This document shows positions 1 to 11,949 of a DNA stretch of 64,000 nucleotides, one piece after another. A program made the translations under genes and the position numbers. This stretch comes from Loripinus fragilis (taxonomy: Eukaryota > Mollusca > Bivalvia > Lucinida > Lucinidae). Where the stretch lies: contig OZ026522.1 in the NCBI GenBank assembly GCA_964019695.1, forward strand, positions 19,905,977-19,969,976. The letters run 5' to 3'. The first letter of the stretch is position 1; every line of letters begins with the position of its first letter. A model generated the notes under the pieces. The model was given only the letters and a program-made list of their open reading frames with translations. It was not told the DNA's origin and made no database searches.

Positions 1-485
1 GAATAATGCAAGATGTCAATACTGAGTCGGTGAAAACCTTGCAGCTCCTGTTGAATTCATTCAAGATGTAAATACTGATTTAATACAGTGTAAAAACATT
101 GCAGCTGTAGAATCCATGCAAGATGTAAATACTGATTTAATACAGGGTGAATATCTTGCAGCCTTTCTAGGATCCATGCAAGATGTCAATACTGAGTCAA
201 TGCAAGTTGAAAACCTTGCAGTTTCTATAGAATTCATGCAAAATGTAAATACTTTGTCAGTGCAGGGTCAAAACCCTGCTGCTTCTGTAGAATCCATACA
301 AGATGTCAATACTGAGTCGGTGCAGGGTTAAAGCCTTGCATCTTCTGTTGAATCCATGCCCAAATGTAAATAATGAGTCTATGCAGGATGAAAACCTTGC
401 AGCTGTAGAATCCATGCAAGATATTAATACTGAGACTGGATACAGGATGAAAACCTTGTAGATTCTATAGAATCTATGCTGGTTA
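1..485 (+). repeat. 60-bp minisatellite with a 20-residue coding-like repeat
   Basis: About eight imperfect copies of a unit near 60 bp; each begins close to GAATCCATGCAAGATGT, at roughly 51, 112, 171, 231, 291, 351, 409 and 471. Because the unit is a multiple of three, one frame stays open from 116 to 331 and encodes a 20-residue repeat with the core MQDVNTES. Other units carry stops or indels (for example TAA in the unit starting at 291). The array runs off the left edge. It could be the end of a repetitive exon or an untranslated tandem repeat; no splice site settles this. Confidence 0.75.
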
Positions 486-562
486 TAGTGACTGAAACCT
501 TCTGCGATAGCATTGATTCGCGCTAGTTTGCTGCGGGGTTCTTACTCTTCAGTATTGTAACA

Positions 563-720
563 ATTGGCGATCGCGATTTGTAAAACCTACCAAATGGTTC
601 GGACCCAGACCAGGCCGACAGAATGTCGGTTCTTATCTGGATCCAACTTGTTCTACACTCAGATGATATTTCTGAAAGAATACTATTAAAAGTTGCTTCT
701 AAATGCAAAAAATTACCCTG
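563..720 (+). repeat. Dispersed repeat, GTCGGT-type fragment
   Basis: This stretch (AGAATGTCGGTTCTTATCTG and what follows) resembles 18585-18680, 29365-29460 and, in inverted form, 30045-30115. All share a 'cggtcctgatctggat' core followed by a Ttctgaaag segment. No terminal repeats could be defined, so the family is unassigned. Confidence 0.45.
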
Positions 721-874
721 CTTGCAAAGAGTATAACTAACACCTTTATGAAATATAATAGTTTTAAAATATTCTTAATTTATGTGGCCATACAAGATCA
801 CAGTTCATGTAGAATAATCTAATCAAAGTCACCGCGACACAAATAAGTTGCGACAGGCAGAAATTTCTTGGGGT

Positions 875-1112
875 TTAACCCATTTTAGCGGAATGGAATT
901 TCCCTCTCTTATCAATTGGTACGGTCCATTTCCATTTTAAGGGGTTGTTAGGTGATATTTTTCATTTCTATTCAAATTTTAATAGAAGATTCAAACAGTG
1001 CAACAAGCAAACAGTGGAGACACTGATCAAACGCCGCGGAGCGCGGCGTCTGATCTGGTTCTGCATAGTTTGCATATGTCCCACAAAAGGTCACTAGGCT
1101 TATATGGGTCAA
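875..1112. mobile_element. MITE with TTAACCC termini, copy 1
   Basis: The left end TTAACCCATTTTAG pairs with a right end near TATATGGGTCAA. The body is shared with 34397-34624, including TATCAATTGG, a GC-rich palindrome that reads as GCCGCGGAGCGCGGCGTC here, TCTGATCTGGTTC, and a GTCCCA/CACTAGGCTT tail. There is no coding capacity. Superfamily unassigned. Confidence 0.6.
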
Positions 1113-1762
1113 ATTAAAATCGTCAACTTAAAATGTATATTACAGACAATTATTTAAAAGTCTAGATTTGAAAATACTCAGAAATCAGCTGAGGCAAACC
1201 AACAAATCAACCATTTGAAATCGTTTTGTTTAGAAATGCTTTCACCGTGTAACACTCATTAGCCGTTGTCAAACTGATTTGTTTTGCAGTCAACTGAGTC
1301 GTCACAAATTCCTGGCAGGGTTTCCAAACCCAACAAATCGCCTTAGTCAAACTGCTTCTTAAGCAGTCATGTCTCCTATATTCAACAGCTGATATAATTC
1401 TATAGCTAGTCCATTCAGCTTTGTAGGTCGGTTTAAGTCAGACCTGGTCGGACACTCTGAAAACCTCGCCACATGGGTTAATATGAAACAAAAAATTCTT
1501 TAACGTTGCCTTTTCGGGTTAATGTCTTTGTTCTGTTCGCATTTGAAGTAATATGCTTGGGGCCAGTACATTCTTACATTATTCGCATGCTTGGCCTCTT
1601 ATATCATTTTCTTCTGAATCATATCCATACACTGTTACAACTAAATGTTAAAATTTTACACCAAATTTGGTGGCAGCTGTTTACAGCATTTGGTGGCAGC
1701 TGAACTTCCCCTGGTCTTCTTGTGCCGTTCAACTGCTATCAAAATTTTGTTCTGTTTGATTG

Positions 1763-3086
1763 TACGAAGGCTGTTCAAATATGAATGCGAGTAGCTTCAT
1801 AACTTTCGTCACATATATGCTACGACAAAATGGCATACGTTTTTATAAAGGATTATATGTCACCTTTAAACTGGCACCAGACCTAAAGCAAAATCCAGTA
1901 GACCTATCGAGTTATCGCCCTTTGAATGAGGGTCACTTTTGTATACTAACAAACTCAATGCTTTGAACATACCAGTGATGTAGACGAGCGTATAGTTCTT
2001 CGATAAATTGGTGAAATTTCATGAAATTTTTAAGGAAGTATCCCCATATACTTAAAAAATGATTCTGTGAAAGTTGCGAAAATCCGACTTTTTTTATTAA
2101 ATTACGTCGAATCGTTTTTCACTATAGTCTCCTAATGTTTGCAAATAAATGGTAAACAAAACTCTACCTTTCAGTTTTCAGTCAAAAGTTTCTCTAACAA
2201 AATGCACGAAGCAACAGTTAAACTAGTTTTACCTCAAAGACAATATGTTGATCGCTCATACTGAGTTGTTGCTTCAAATCATTGAAGGATAGTGGGTAAT
2301 TTTTAAACGCTGGAACGCATTTTTATTAAGTCAAAGCTACCTTAAGTGAAGGGGTTATAGAAATTATACTTAATTTTGTTGCCATAACATTACGGTTTTA
2401 ATTTAAATTTGAACGTTACCTTTAAGTCTTACCAAAATAGGCATTATCTACAATAAAATTACCCGCCTGGTCTTGATGACTAGACAGATTGAACATATTT
2501 TAATTAATGTCAACACGTCATTAAAAAGCAGAAAATGCTTGAAAAATGATATAAAGTGTGATAACTGTAAATAGAAGACGGATCATTATGAAAACTTCCT
2601 TATGACATATTATGCATGTTTTAAGCAAAACGCAAAGAAAAAGACACAGCGATGTTCATTATTGCCTCACCAGTAGATAACTCAAAATGACGTTTATCAT
2701 AGAATTAATGACGTCACGAACGTGCCTGTTCATTCGAGATTGAAACAGGATTATATAAACATTTTCCTGCAAGCAACTTTGTCAATGTACCTTAAACTTG
2801 CATCTAAAATTTGGTGCCATTTTGTCTCAAACTTACAAATATATGACACTATATTAGCACGTGGACCAAAATGTGCATGGCAATTTGCTTCAGAGAAACG
2901 CCAGTATACAGAAATGGCTTTATATAAGCGTCTGTAACTCGAGAAATAAAGCGATTTTTTCTTTATGTTTGGTGCCACTTTAATGGCGACAAATAGTTCT
3001 TTCCAGAAAGGTATGACATTTTGTCGTAGCATATATGTGAAGAAAGTTATGAAGCTACTTGCATTCATATTTGAACAGCCCTCGTA
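1763..3086. mobile_element. Mariner-type inverted-repeat element, non-autonomous
   Basis: The two ends are inverted copies of about 78 bp: TACGAAGGCTGTTCAAATAT at the left and the reverse complement, ending ACAGCCCTCGTA, at the right. Both are bounded by TA, as expected for Tc1/mariner insertion. Weaker inverted similarity continues about 100 bp further inward. The 1.3 kb between holds no transposase-like frame; the short frames over the arms are just the repeat read in two directions. The element sits inside another repeat (about 1660-1762) that also occurs at 30480-30577. Confidence 0.65.
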
Positions 3087-3892
3087 TTGGTCCGTATAAT
3101 AACTACAATAATAAGAGGTAGAAATGTTTTACATCACGGGAAAATCTTGGTCTCGAATAGTTTTCTGTATGATAGTAATTGTAAGTTTACACCCTTTTGG
3201 CGTTAACTTTAACATAATTTTACAGTTCGGCATAGCTATCATTCTAAAGACTGCAGGCAGAGCTTGGGCTGCCCCTTCGTCATTTTATAGTTCTGTATAC
3301 TTTAATACCAGCGTCATTAGAGGTATAATTTGAAATAGTTTAGCACCAGAGCCTGACTTTCTTTAAAATGGACCAACCTCATCTTATTGGATCACGTCTC
3401 TTAACATATAACCATCCTAGTGTGAAATTGATAAATTAATTATATATAAAAATCATGAATGTGATACACGAAAACTAATAAAACGCAGGCCCATATTTTA
3501 CGACATTCAATATGACGTATATTATTAGAGCTAGACAGATACGTGGTATCCGCAGCATCTCCGTATTTTAGGGAAAATTTCAAGATTTTTAAAATGCAAG
3601 AACCCATAATGGATGCATTTCAAAGTTTTGTAGATACATTTCAAAGACATTGTGTTTTGTAGATACGATAGTGGTAAAATTATGAATAATTGTTCTATTC
3701 ATCTTATCTAAAAGATCAATGCAGATTTATAAGTCACGTGAAAAAATTCAAGGCTCACCTTGATTTTCCTTGTGCAGTTGACTGATGAGGTCTTGACGAA
3801 TTGTTTTAGGACATGGTTCATACTGATCTTGAAAACAACCGCACTCTTGAACATGAAGCGTTGTCTTAAACCCCTAAATGTACAGCAAAGCC
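3087..3892. other. Unassigned non-coding DNA
   Basis: AT-rich sequence between the mariner-type element and a Penelope 3' fragment. Only short unsupported frames are present; no splice-linked exon, terminal repeat or tandem repeat was seen. Confidence 0.5.
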
Positions 3893-4107
3893 TCTTTCGT
3901 GGATCGCTTAATGTTTTTTCTGTCTTGTGTTTGCTATGCCTTTATGTGCGTCTGTTTATATGTGGCTTGTGGTCACCTGCTGGGAAGGGCTGACCTCTTG
4001 GCTCTCGTTTGTGGTGTCTCACTGTGAGTTTGTCACTTTCCCATTGGTATCCTGGGTCGGGTGTGGTACTTGATTGTATCGATTCCTGATCTTTGCACCC
4101 TTACTTA
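3893..4107 (+). mobile_element. 5'-truncated Penelope-like element, 3' end fragment
   Basis: This is the reverse complement of the 3' end of the Penelope-like element at 40572-43960. Landmarks are CTGTCTTGTGTTTGCTATG, GGTCACCTGCTGGGAAGGGC, and the terminal TCGATTCCTGATCTTTGC. The copy ends at the same 3' boundary as the copies at 12521, 20648, 22013 and 40572 but starts at a different point. That is the pattern left by incomplete reverse transcription. Confidence 0.65.
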
Positions 4108-5316
4108 CTTCAAACTGCAACTCCTCATAAATTTCTGGTAAAAAATGTTTTAGACATTTTATATTTGAGAGATGATATAAATGAACCAGATATTGAACCA
4201 TGTATGCTATTTCAAACTATAATGAAGTGGACCCATTTCCTTATCGCATTTGTTTAAAGGCATTCCTAAATATGCATGCACACCATATTTTAGAAGGTCT
4301 GGATGCCTAAAGTTTGGTCTTGCGAACTGTCTGATTAATGCATCAACCACTTTTTTGAAGAAAAAAATGATAAAAAAAAACTGTCTATGAAAAATGCATC
4401 ATATTTCACATTTTAACAGATAGATTGTGGCTTTTAATTTGAAAAGTATTTGCAGGGATAGTGATTAGTTTTCCATCCGTCTGATACGGATTGTCGAGCA
4501 CTGACTTACAAATGTTTTGATTTATTTCTGAACCGTCTTTACAGGCCTCCGGATGAAAAATGCAAAATTGAAAAATAGTTTTCTTATTTTTCAAACAAAA
4601 CATGTGTTGTGGGCGCGCAAATCAGCCGTCCCAATGAGATGGTTCTTTTGAACAAGGCACAAGTTAAACTAACGGATGAGAAAATATCCACAATTTTACA
4701 CTCAAAAAGGTGGCTTAATATGTTGGCCTATGATCTTGTTTTCTAAACGCATTGCTTGACAAGATAGATCTTGATGATGTCAGGGCTTGTGTGATGTTCT
4801 GCCAACAAACTCATGATCATCTAAGATTTAGTAATCCGTCTCTGTCTACGGTTTCGTCACAATTTACTGATTAAAGGAGACTGGTCACAATAGCATGTTG
4901 CTTTCATATTCTATGAATCATATCCCTTACACATGATAGTCAGACGGGAGGGGGGTGGAGTGTGAGACGATTTTCGGTACTGTGGCGTCCTGCAAGCTTT
5001 GTGATCGGGTACATGCGTCTTTTACATCCTTTTTGAAAACAGCCAGCCGTTAGAAATCGTTTGCTATCTGAACTTTTACACATATGATTAAGACTAGATC
5101 CCACCGTGGCTCAACTGATACATTTCTTTCGCTGTGAATGGCCCGTGATCTACAAGTCATTTTCATTGCTTCTTCACATTAACAGTTGAACTCAAAGTTA
5201 TTGTTTCTCTGAAATGATACATTTTAACAAATTCGGAAGCCTCCATGCCAGCTTAACATTGCATCTGTTTAACCAAATACAGTATCTAGGGCAAAGATTT
5301 GGCCGTTTAAGCCCAT
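4108..5316. other. Non-coding DNA with one palindrome fragment
   Basis: Around 4583-4690 there is a degraded copy of the palindromic 'gggtgctcaaaagaaccgtc' repeat (see 27360-27486). The rest is AT-rich, with no supported gene or element. Confidence 0.5.
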
Positions 5317-5317
5317 T

Positions 5318-5494
5318 TATACCACCTTTACCAACTTAAGCATGAAATATCTCGTGATGTGCGAGGTCTACACTGATGTAGGTGGTATAAAATAGTTATA
5401 CCATGTTTGTCCACCTGTACGTAAGATAATCCACTCGCTAAAGCTCGTGGATTATCTCCACGTACAGGCGGACAACCCATGGTATAACTATTAC
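5318..5494. repeat. Dispersed palindromic repeat, copy 1
   Basis: A large hairpin: AGATAATCCACTCGCTAAAG at the loop side, with arms 5391-5434 and 5447-5492 that are nearly complementary. A second inverted pair (ATACCACC and GGTGGTAT) lies in the left half. A copy with the same order is at 17178-17354. No coding capacity; probably a fold-back MITE. Confidence 0.7.
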
Positions 5495-5904
5495 ATAACT
5501 GCTACTGCTTTCAGTTTTGAGCCCAGTTCTATGGACTGGTCCAATAGATAAGAATGGGAAATTCCATTCGACTTAAATTTAAGTTGAATCGAAACAGGGT
5601 TTTATTCATTGCCATGCATGCAGCTTATCGCGATGACGAACACATACAATGTATCACTTTGACATGTGATGACCACACCAATTGTTGGGCGAGACATAAA
5701 TCACGCATGTAGGTCACAGCTCATGCCTTCGCGGTTTTCACATTTTCGATGTTTCTACAGGAACGTGGAGAAAATAGATTAGCCTACTTATGTGTTAAAA
5801 CAAATCATTTGAGGTTTAACTTATAATGGATTTTTCGTTTCTAAAATGCAAGTGGCAATCATTATGTGAACATAAAGATATAACCATTTGGCGGAATTTT
5901 GTGA

Positions 5905-5905
<1 letters not shown>

Positions 5906-5954
<49 letters not shown>

Positions 5955-5975
5955 AGATCTCTCTCTCTCTCTCAT
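5906..5975. repeat. (TC)n microsatellite
   Basis: TC dinucleotide run interrupted once by AGAGA near 5953. Confidence 0.95.
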
Positions 5976-6601
5976 TACTACCTTTAATGAGTGCTTAACA
6001 TTAAAAGGAAATGCTTTCTCTAAGATCATAGACCTGCAAATAATTTGGAAAATCGGATCCTTCAGAAAAAGAGAAAGAGATAACCTACATCTTTAGAAAA
6101 CAGCAGACTCGGTTTTATGGAGTCTGTTCATGTTTTTGGTTGAGAAATAAGAAAAATGTTTTCTTGTTACGCACCCTTAACTGAAGGGCCAGCTTATAAT
6201 TATGTCGCGTATGTATGTGCTCTTTCCAAACTTCGATTTTTTTTCATGGCATTTTGAATTTTTTAAATGTTGCATCATTAAAAACCCAAGAATGTGGTAT
6301 AAAATTACCTCAAAATCAATAGCACCTAACATAAGAAAAGCTATATACCTGACAACAGCCAACGTCTCTCAAATATTTGCATGTTTTGGAATTTTGATGA
6401 TTTTAGTCCGTTTATTGTTTGAATTAACTTTCATTATGAATATTATCAGGGTATCTAACTCTTAGGTTTGTCGGACCTTACTGAGCAGTGGTTAGCAACA
6501 GACGAGGGGGAACAAACAAATGTACCGTAAATACAGCGCGCATACGTAAGATATTGAAAAATTGCAGAAAAGATATGTGACAAGATTTATTCCCCCTTTT
6601 A
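5976..6601. other. Non-coding DNA
   Basis: Contains a short fragment (6130-6190) of the 'ttggttgagaaataagaaaa' tail that follows the palindromic repeat at 27360-27486. Overlapping open frames on both strands near 6177-6465 have no recognisable domain or splice context, and are judged to be chance. Confidence 0.5.
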
Positions 6602-8567
6602 TTAGCTCACCTGAGCCGAAGGCTCATGGGTGAGCTAATAGTATACCAGTCACTCCGTCGTCCGCTCGTCCGTCCGTCCGTCCGTCGTCCGTCCGTCCGT
6701 CCGTCAACATTTTCAAACATCTTCATCTCTGAAACCACTGGGCCAATTGAACTCAAATTTCATATGGAGACTCCTTAGGACACGGGAACGAAAGTTTGTT
6801 CAAATGGTCCTGGTCACATGACCAAGATGGCCGCCATGCCCATATATGGTAAAAACCCTTTAAAAATCTTCTTCTCCAGAACCAGAAGGCCGATGACCTT
6901 GGGACTTGGTATGTAGCATTGGGGATGTAGGGCCTACCAAGTTTGTTCAAATCATGATCCTAGGTTGACCTTGACCTACTCAACGTCAAGGTCAAGTTTG
7001 CTTCCTAATGCATTTAAATGGGAAATCTTTTGAAAAGATGATTTTTTGAGTACTGTTGAAGCCAAAGTCATTTTTCTCACTTGATATGTTAAACCTAATG
7101 AGACAATTGCTATTAATAAGTTCTGAAGGTCAAGGTTGACTTTTGACCTTTCAGCTTAGGTCGCTCATATTGGAGTCCCATCAATATATTAAAACATAGT
7201 TTTCTCACAAACCATTGGTCCAATTGAACTCAAATTTTATGTGAAGACTCCTTATGATAATTTAGCCAAAATGTATGCAAAATATTTTGGTCACATGACC
7301 AAGATGGTTGCCACGCCCATATATGGTAAAAACCCTTTAAAAAGCTTCTTCTCAGGAACCAGAAGGCCAATGACCTTGGGACTTAGTATGTAGCATTGTG
7401 GATGTCGGGCCTACTAAGTTTGTTCAAATCATGATCCTAGGTTGCCCTTGACCTATTAAACGTCAAGGTCAAGTTTGCTTCCTAATGCATTTAAATGGGA
7501 ATTTTTTTTGAAAAGATGATTATTTTAAACTGTGGAAGCCTTAGTCATTATTCTCACTTGATATTTTAACCTAATGAGACAATGGCTATAAATAAGTTCC
7601 AGAGGTCAAGGTTGACCTTTGATCTTTCAGCTTAGGTCGCTCATATTGGAGTCCCATGAATATATCAAAATATAGTTTTCTCACAAACCATTGGCCCAAT
7701 TGAACTCAAATTTCATGTGAAGACTCCTAATGATAAATAGCCAAAATGTATGCAAAACATTTTTTGGTCACATGACTAAGATGGTTGCCACGCCCATATA
7801 TGGTAAAAACCCTTTAAAAATGTTCTCATCGGGAACCAGAAGGCCAATGACCTTGGGACTTGGTATGTAGCATTGGGGATGTGGGGCCTAATAAGTTTGT
7901 TCAAATGATGATCTTAAGTTGACCTTGACCTACTTAAGGTCAAGGTCAAATTTGCTTCCTAATGCATTTAAATGTGAAATTTGTTGAAAAGATGATTTTT
8001 TGAATAGTGTTGAAGCCAAAGTCATTATTCTCACTTGATATGTTAAACCTAATGAGACAATGGCTATAAATAAGTTTCAAAGGTCAAGTCCACCACGCCC
8101 ATATATGTTAAAAACCCTTCAAATATCTTATTCTCTAGAACAAAAGGTCAGTGGCCTTGGGACTTGGTATGTAGCATTGGGGATGTGGTCTCTACCAGGT
8201 TTGCACAAATGATGAATCTAGCTTGACCTACTTTATGACAAGGTCAAATTTGATTCCTAGTGCATTTATATGGGAAAAATCTTGAATTGTTCATTTTTCT
8301 ATAACTGTTTAAGCCAAAATCATAATACTTTCGAGAAATGTTTAACCTTATGAGACAATGGCTTTATATAAGTACCAAATGTCAAGCTGACCTGTGACCT
8401 TTTATCCAATGCCACTCATTTGGACTACTTATGTCACCAAAATGGCTGCAACCTCCATATATGATAAAACAAAATATGTTTTATTATAAGCTGTAGTTGA
8501 TCTTGACCTATTTTAACATTATTTAAGAGGTCAGGTGAGCGCCTCAGGACCTTCAGGTCCTCTAGTT
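6602..8567. repeat. AGCTCACC-type long dispersed repeat with internal tandem units
   Basis: It starts with a small palindrome (AGCTCACCTGAGCCGAAGGC then GGGTGAGCT) and ends with GGTCAGGTGAGCGCC followed by a second palindrome (GGACCTTCAGGTCC). Inside are about 3.5 tandem units spaced near 475 bp; each contains GGTCACATGACCAAGATGG, CCCATATATGGTAAAAACCC and TGACCTTGACCTA/CGTCAAGGTCAAG. A simple (CGTC)n run lies at 6658-6702. A small, diverged piece recurs at 59620-59800 and 60095-60210. No protein-coding frame was found. Confidence 0.75.
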
Positions 8568-8807
8568 TGGTTCTGTAACACTAATGCTGAAACTCTCTTT
8601 TAAAACAGACCTACTCAGTTTATACCCTAAATATAGCTAATACGCACAATTTAGCCAACTGTCGTAAGAGATTTGATTGTCGTGTCTGCAGGAACATAAT
8701 ACTGTCTTGTGTTTTCAGTCAAAGCCGTCACCAATTTCAATGATTCAGGATATTATTCCGGATTCTTGTCTGGCCATTCTAAGTGTGGAATAGTTTTTGA
8801 GCCGTGT

Positions 8808-9027
8808 CATGTGATTTCCAACAATGTGGCATTTTGACAAGTGTAGATTCAGACGAGCATGTGCAGCCTCCTTTTAAGCTTAGAAACTCAAAATTATGTT
8901 TAGTAAGTAGCTTAACACTCATAGAATATGCAAGCGACTAGCAAAGTCTCAGATCAGACTGCGCGTATGCGCAGGCTGATCTGAGGCTTTGCTGGTCGCA
9001 CATACCACATTGTTGGAAATACCATGC
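8808..9027. mobile_element. MITE with TTTCCAACAATGTGG termini, copy 1
   Basis: The left end GATTTCCAACAATGTGG and right end CCACATTGTTGGAAAT are inverted copies. The centre is an imperfect palindrome around CTGCGCGTATGCGCAG, flanked by GACTAGCAAAG and CTTTGCTGGTCGC. The same structure occurs at 62735-62957. Short open frames over it are incidental. Confidence 0.75.
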
Positions 9028-9150
9028 CACGGCTATTATTATGTGCATGTTGGTCGTGCTAAGGTAATCGGATATAAGACAGGAAGAATGAGATCAGCAT
9101 GGGTTTATTTACCATACAAAAGTGACCCCGAAGTACTTGTGTTCATCCTT

Positions 9151-9270
9151 TACGCCCCAGTCAACAATTTGTAGTCATGTCGGGACGTATTCCTGTCTTC
9201 CTGGGTTGATCCAGTGCTAAGCAGAGGATAAAGTGCACGATGAGTCTAGCGACCCTTCGGTTCTAAGTCT
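9151..9270 (-). mobile_element. Partial tRNA-derived SINE
   Basis: Reads on the minus strand as the central and 3' part of the SINE seen complete at 34862-35060 (CAGAGGATAAAGTG, CCTGTCTTCCTGGGTTGA, GTCAACAATTTG). The tRNA-like head is missing. Confidence 0.5.
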
Positions 9271-9510
9271 ACATGTAACGTTCTGCCGCTGATAGAGATT
9301 ATATATTGATAAAGCAAAGTATATGTTATACAAGCCCCAAGTTTGTTAAACCGTTCATGCTCACAACTCAGCCGAACATGAAATTTATCATGCTCATAAA
9401 TGTTAAGATGTCAACAATTATTGGCATTTTAACATTTATTAGTATGATGAATACAAGTCATGAGAGTTTGAAAGCAAGAAATGTCATTATTTTCAGCATT
9501 TAAGTTTTTT

Positions 9511-9675
9511 GTTTGATTGATTTGATTATCTACGTCCCATCAACAATATTTCAGTTATAAAGGGACGGGCCTTGTACTAAGCTAGGATAAATTTTCTTGC
9601 TCAAGGACACAACACAGTGACGTCGGTGAGGCGCGGCCCCTCGGTCTCGAGTCAAGCACTCTACCACTCGAGGGT
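9511..9675 (-). mobile_element. tRNA-derived SINE
   Basis: Minus-strand SINE: a tRNA-like head with box-like sequence (GGTAGAGTGCTTGACTCGAG) is followed by GAGCAAGA and a tail with GTTGATGGGACGTAGATAAT. Same family as 11950-12142 and 46385-46577. Confidence 0.65.
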
Positions 9676-11239
9676 CATTTGGAAAGTTCTTAGCACGGCA
9701 TTATAACTCCACAATGCGTTGATAAAATGCTATCAAATAATACAATTTTGGAAACTAGAATTCAACGGCTACTTGATGGTTTGATTTTTGTCGAAAAAGG
9801 ACTTGGCGTGCACGTGCAGCGAATGCTCAAAATGAGTAGGGGTTTATATACTGGCGGAAATTTTAAGCAAAATACTTGGAAAAAAGCGAAGGAAAATTGG
9901 GGACCTTATTTGCGATCATGATTTGACATATTAACGAGTCGGTGCCAACTTATTTTTTATTAGAATATATCATGCGATCACTGCTTGCACCACTGCCACC
10001 TTTACATTTGGAAAATGTTGACTAATAGAGAAATGGTAAACTTTCAAAAATGGGACTTTTTTCGAATTTTCTTTATACTTTTACTATAAATTGTGTCACT
10101 ACAGGAGCACGAAAAATGCCTATTGAGTATATGTTTTGCTTTATTTGTAGTGAACAATGCATACAAATCATTTCGTCGCGCAATAAATGTGGCTTGTTTA
10201 GTTCTGTATTCAAGAAAATCATGTCTAATAACAATACTCCTACTTTTACAGAAGTGGGTGGGGTAACTTAACCCCTTACAATTTGTCGATGAACTTCTTA
10301 TGGTATCGCGTTAACCATCACAAAATTGATTGATTTCTACTCTCAAGGTATTTTTACTTTTTTGTGTGCCACGGTTTTCAATTGAAATGAACCAGAACGT
10401 CAACTTATAGCTAAAGTTACTCTGTCCCTTGGAAAGATTATACGAGTTATCTTCCCTTTGTTCTGATTCACAAAATTTGTATTGGTTTCAATACTAAGAG
10501 CATAAACTGTGCTTGACAAAAATACCAACGCACAGCATTTTTAAACTACTGGCGTATATAAATTTAATTTAATTTTAAAATATGTGCATTGTGACATGCG
10601 ATTTTAGTCGAAAAAATTAGCGCACTGATTTGCTTTCTAGACGGTTTAGGTATTGCTGTTCCGGTATTTAGCTTTTAGAAACATCCAACTCGGTCATCAA
10701 TTGTATAATCACTGTACCAGATTGTGCCCTACAAAATGGTACAAAATTATTCTTTTTCATGAACTAATGTCAATGTTCTGCACACTTTTCAAAAGGTAAA
10801 ATGATATATTCTCCACTGAAATTTTGCGTTTTCCAGTATACAAACAGTACATGTATTCACATTAATATTTTTATGTCTGCATTATAATATCCTCATTAAA
10901 TTTATGCCATAACATAGAGGAAAGATAGCTCTTTAAAATGATACCAAACATGATAGGGTTTGTGAATCGGTTACTGAGATAAAAGACCATGCTAGGAACT
11001 TTCCAAATGCCCCTCGCACTGAGCCACTGCGCTCCATTTAAGTTTTTATAAGCCGTGGAAATATTACCCCTGGACCAGGTGTGACAGGTGTTATTTCTTC
11101 AAGAAACAATGCAGAGAAATATCATGGCAATTTTATTTTATTTTTTCAAAAAAATATATTAGTTCTTTTTTCTTTCTAAGAATATGTGTTAATGACCCAG
11201 GCCTCTAGATAAGTGTGCGTACATGTAATCAAAAATATT
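9676..11239. other. Unassigned non-coding DNA
   Basis: AT-rich stretch upstream of TRIM-A. Open frames at 9727-9921 and 10050-10271 have no recognised domain, splice context or repeat similarity. An upstream untranslated exon of TRIM-A may lie here but cannot be placed. Confidence 0.45.
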
Positions 11240-11330
11240 AATTTTGTTGTTTCTCAACCAAAACATATGTTGTGGGTGCTCAAATAACCGTCTCATTGAG
11301 ACGGTTCTTTTGAGCACCCAAAACTCATGT
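11240..11330. repeat. Palindromic 'gggtgctcaaaagaaccg' repeat
   Basis: TGGGTGCTCAAATAACCGTC and GACGGTTCTTTTGAGCACCC form a hairpin. Related copies are at 4583-4690, 12364-12490, 16960-17030, 27360-27486, 35105-35165, 35745-35830 and 36490-36575. Confidence 0.65.
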
Positions 11331-11578
11331 TTAAACTGTTAAGTAAGATAATAATCACAGTTTACCGTCAAAAGTTTCGCCTATCTGGACCTATAAATGT
11401 ACTCACTGGGAGTTTCTGAGTACGATTCGAGTGAGCAAATAAATTCTTGAAGAAATCAGAAAAAATGTGCATTATCACTTGCCGGGAATTGCCGACAGCA
11501 AGGAAAAGTCTCCATACTAAGTATGAAGACTCAATCCGCCGTCATTTATGTGAAGTGGACTTTCGGCTTTATGATATA

Positions 11579-11766
11579 CAGTAAAACCTGTGTAAAAGGG
11601 CCACTCCAAAAATGACAAAACAAAGATCTTTATGACAAATGGTGTAGTAGCTTATTGAAGGTCGAAAGTATTGCAGAATGCTCACTTGACCTGCATTAAG
11701 TGACAGTTAGTCTTGAAAACCAATTTTCGGTGTTTTTTAGAGTTGCCGTTTTACACAGGTTTACTG
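11579..11766. mobile_element. TA-flanked MITE, CAGTAAAACCTG family, copy 1
   Basis: The termini CAGTAAAACCTGTGTAAAAG and its inverted partner ending ACACAGGTTTACTG are flanked by TA on both sides, the Tc1/mariner-type target duplication. The body includes GGTCGAAAGTATTGCAGAATG. Four more copies are at 15463, 16106, 20133 and 29632. Confidence 0.75.
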
Positions 11767-11833
11767 TAAGTTGGTCGTAATAAAGTGTGTTTATGGAAGA
11801 ATGACGTAGAATTTTCTTTTTCTATTTCTTCAG

Positions 11834-11913
11834 ATAGCTTGGAGCGATGTCTGCGGAAGAATCTAGACGTATGGAGGAGAAATTGATGGAATTTCACTCT
11901 GACAGTAAAGACG
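11834..11913 (+). CDS. TRIM-A exon with the start codon
   Basis: A pyrimidine-rich tract ending TATTTCTTCAG at 11833 gives a splice acceptor, so the exon probably begins at 11834 and at least one untranslated exon lies upstream. ATG is at 11847 with G at -3. Twenty-two codons and one extra base are followed by the donor GTAAGC at 11914. The phase-1 end joins exactly to the frame of the exon at 12840. The encoded N-terminus is short, acidic and charged. The ATG choice is inferred; no in-frame alternative with better context was seen within the exon. Confidence 0.75.
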
Positions 11914-11949
11914 GTAAGCATTTATATGTTTCATATCAATAAAATTGAG

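Noticed and set aside
1760..3068. Open frames with NMNASSFITF..YMLRQN on both strands
   Set aside because: They are the two inverted arms of the mariner-type element read as protein; identity comes from the DNA repeat, not from a gene.
6177..6465. Overlapping hydrophobic frames on both strands
   Set aside because: AT-rich chance frames; both strands being open argues for low stop density, not coding.
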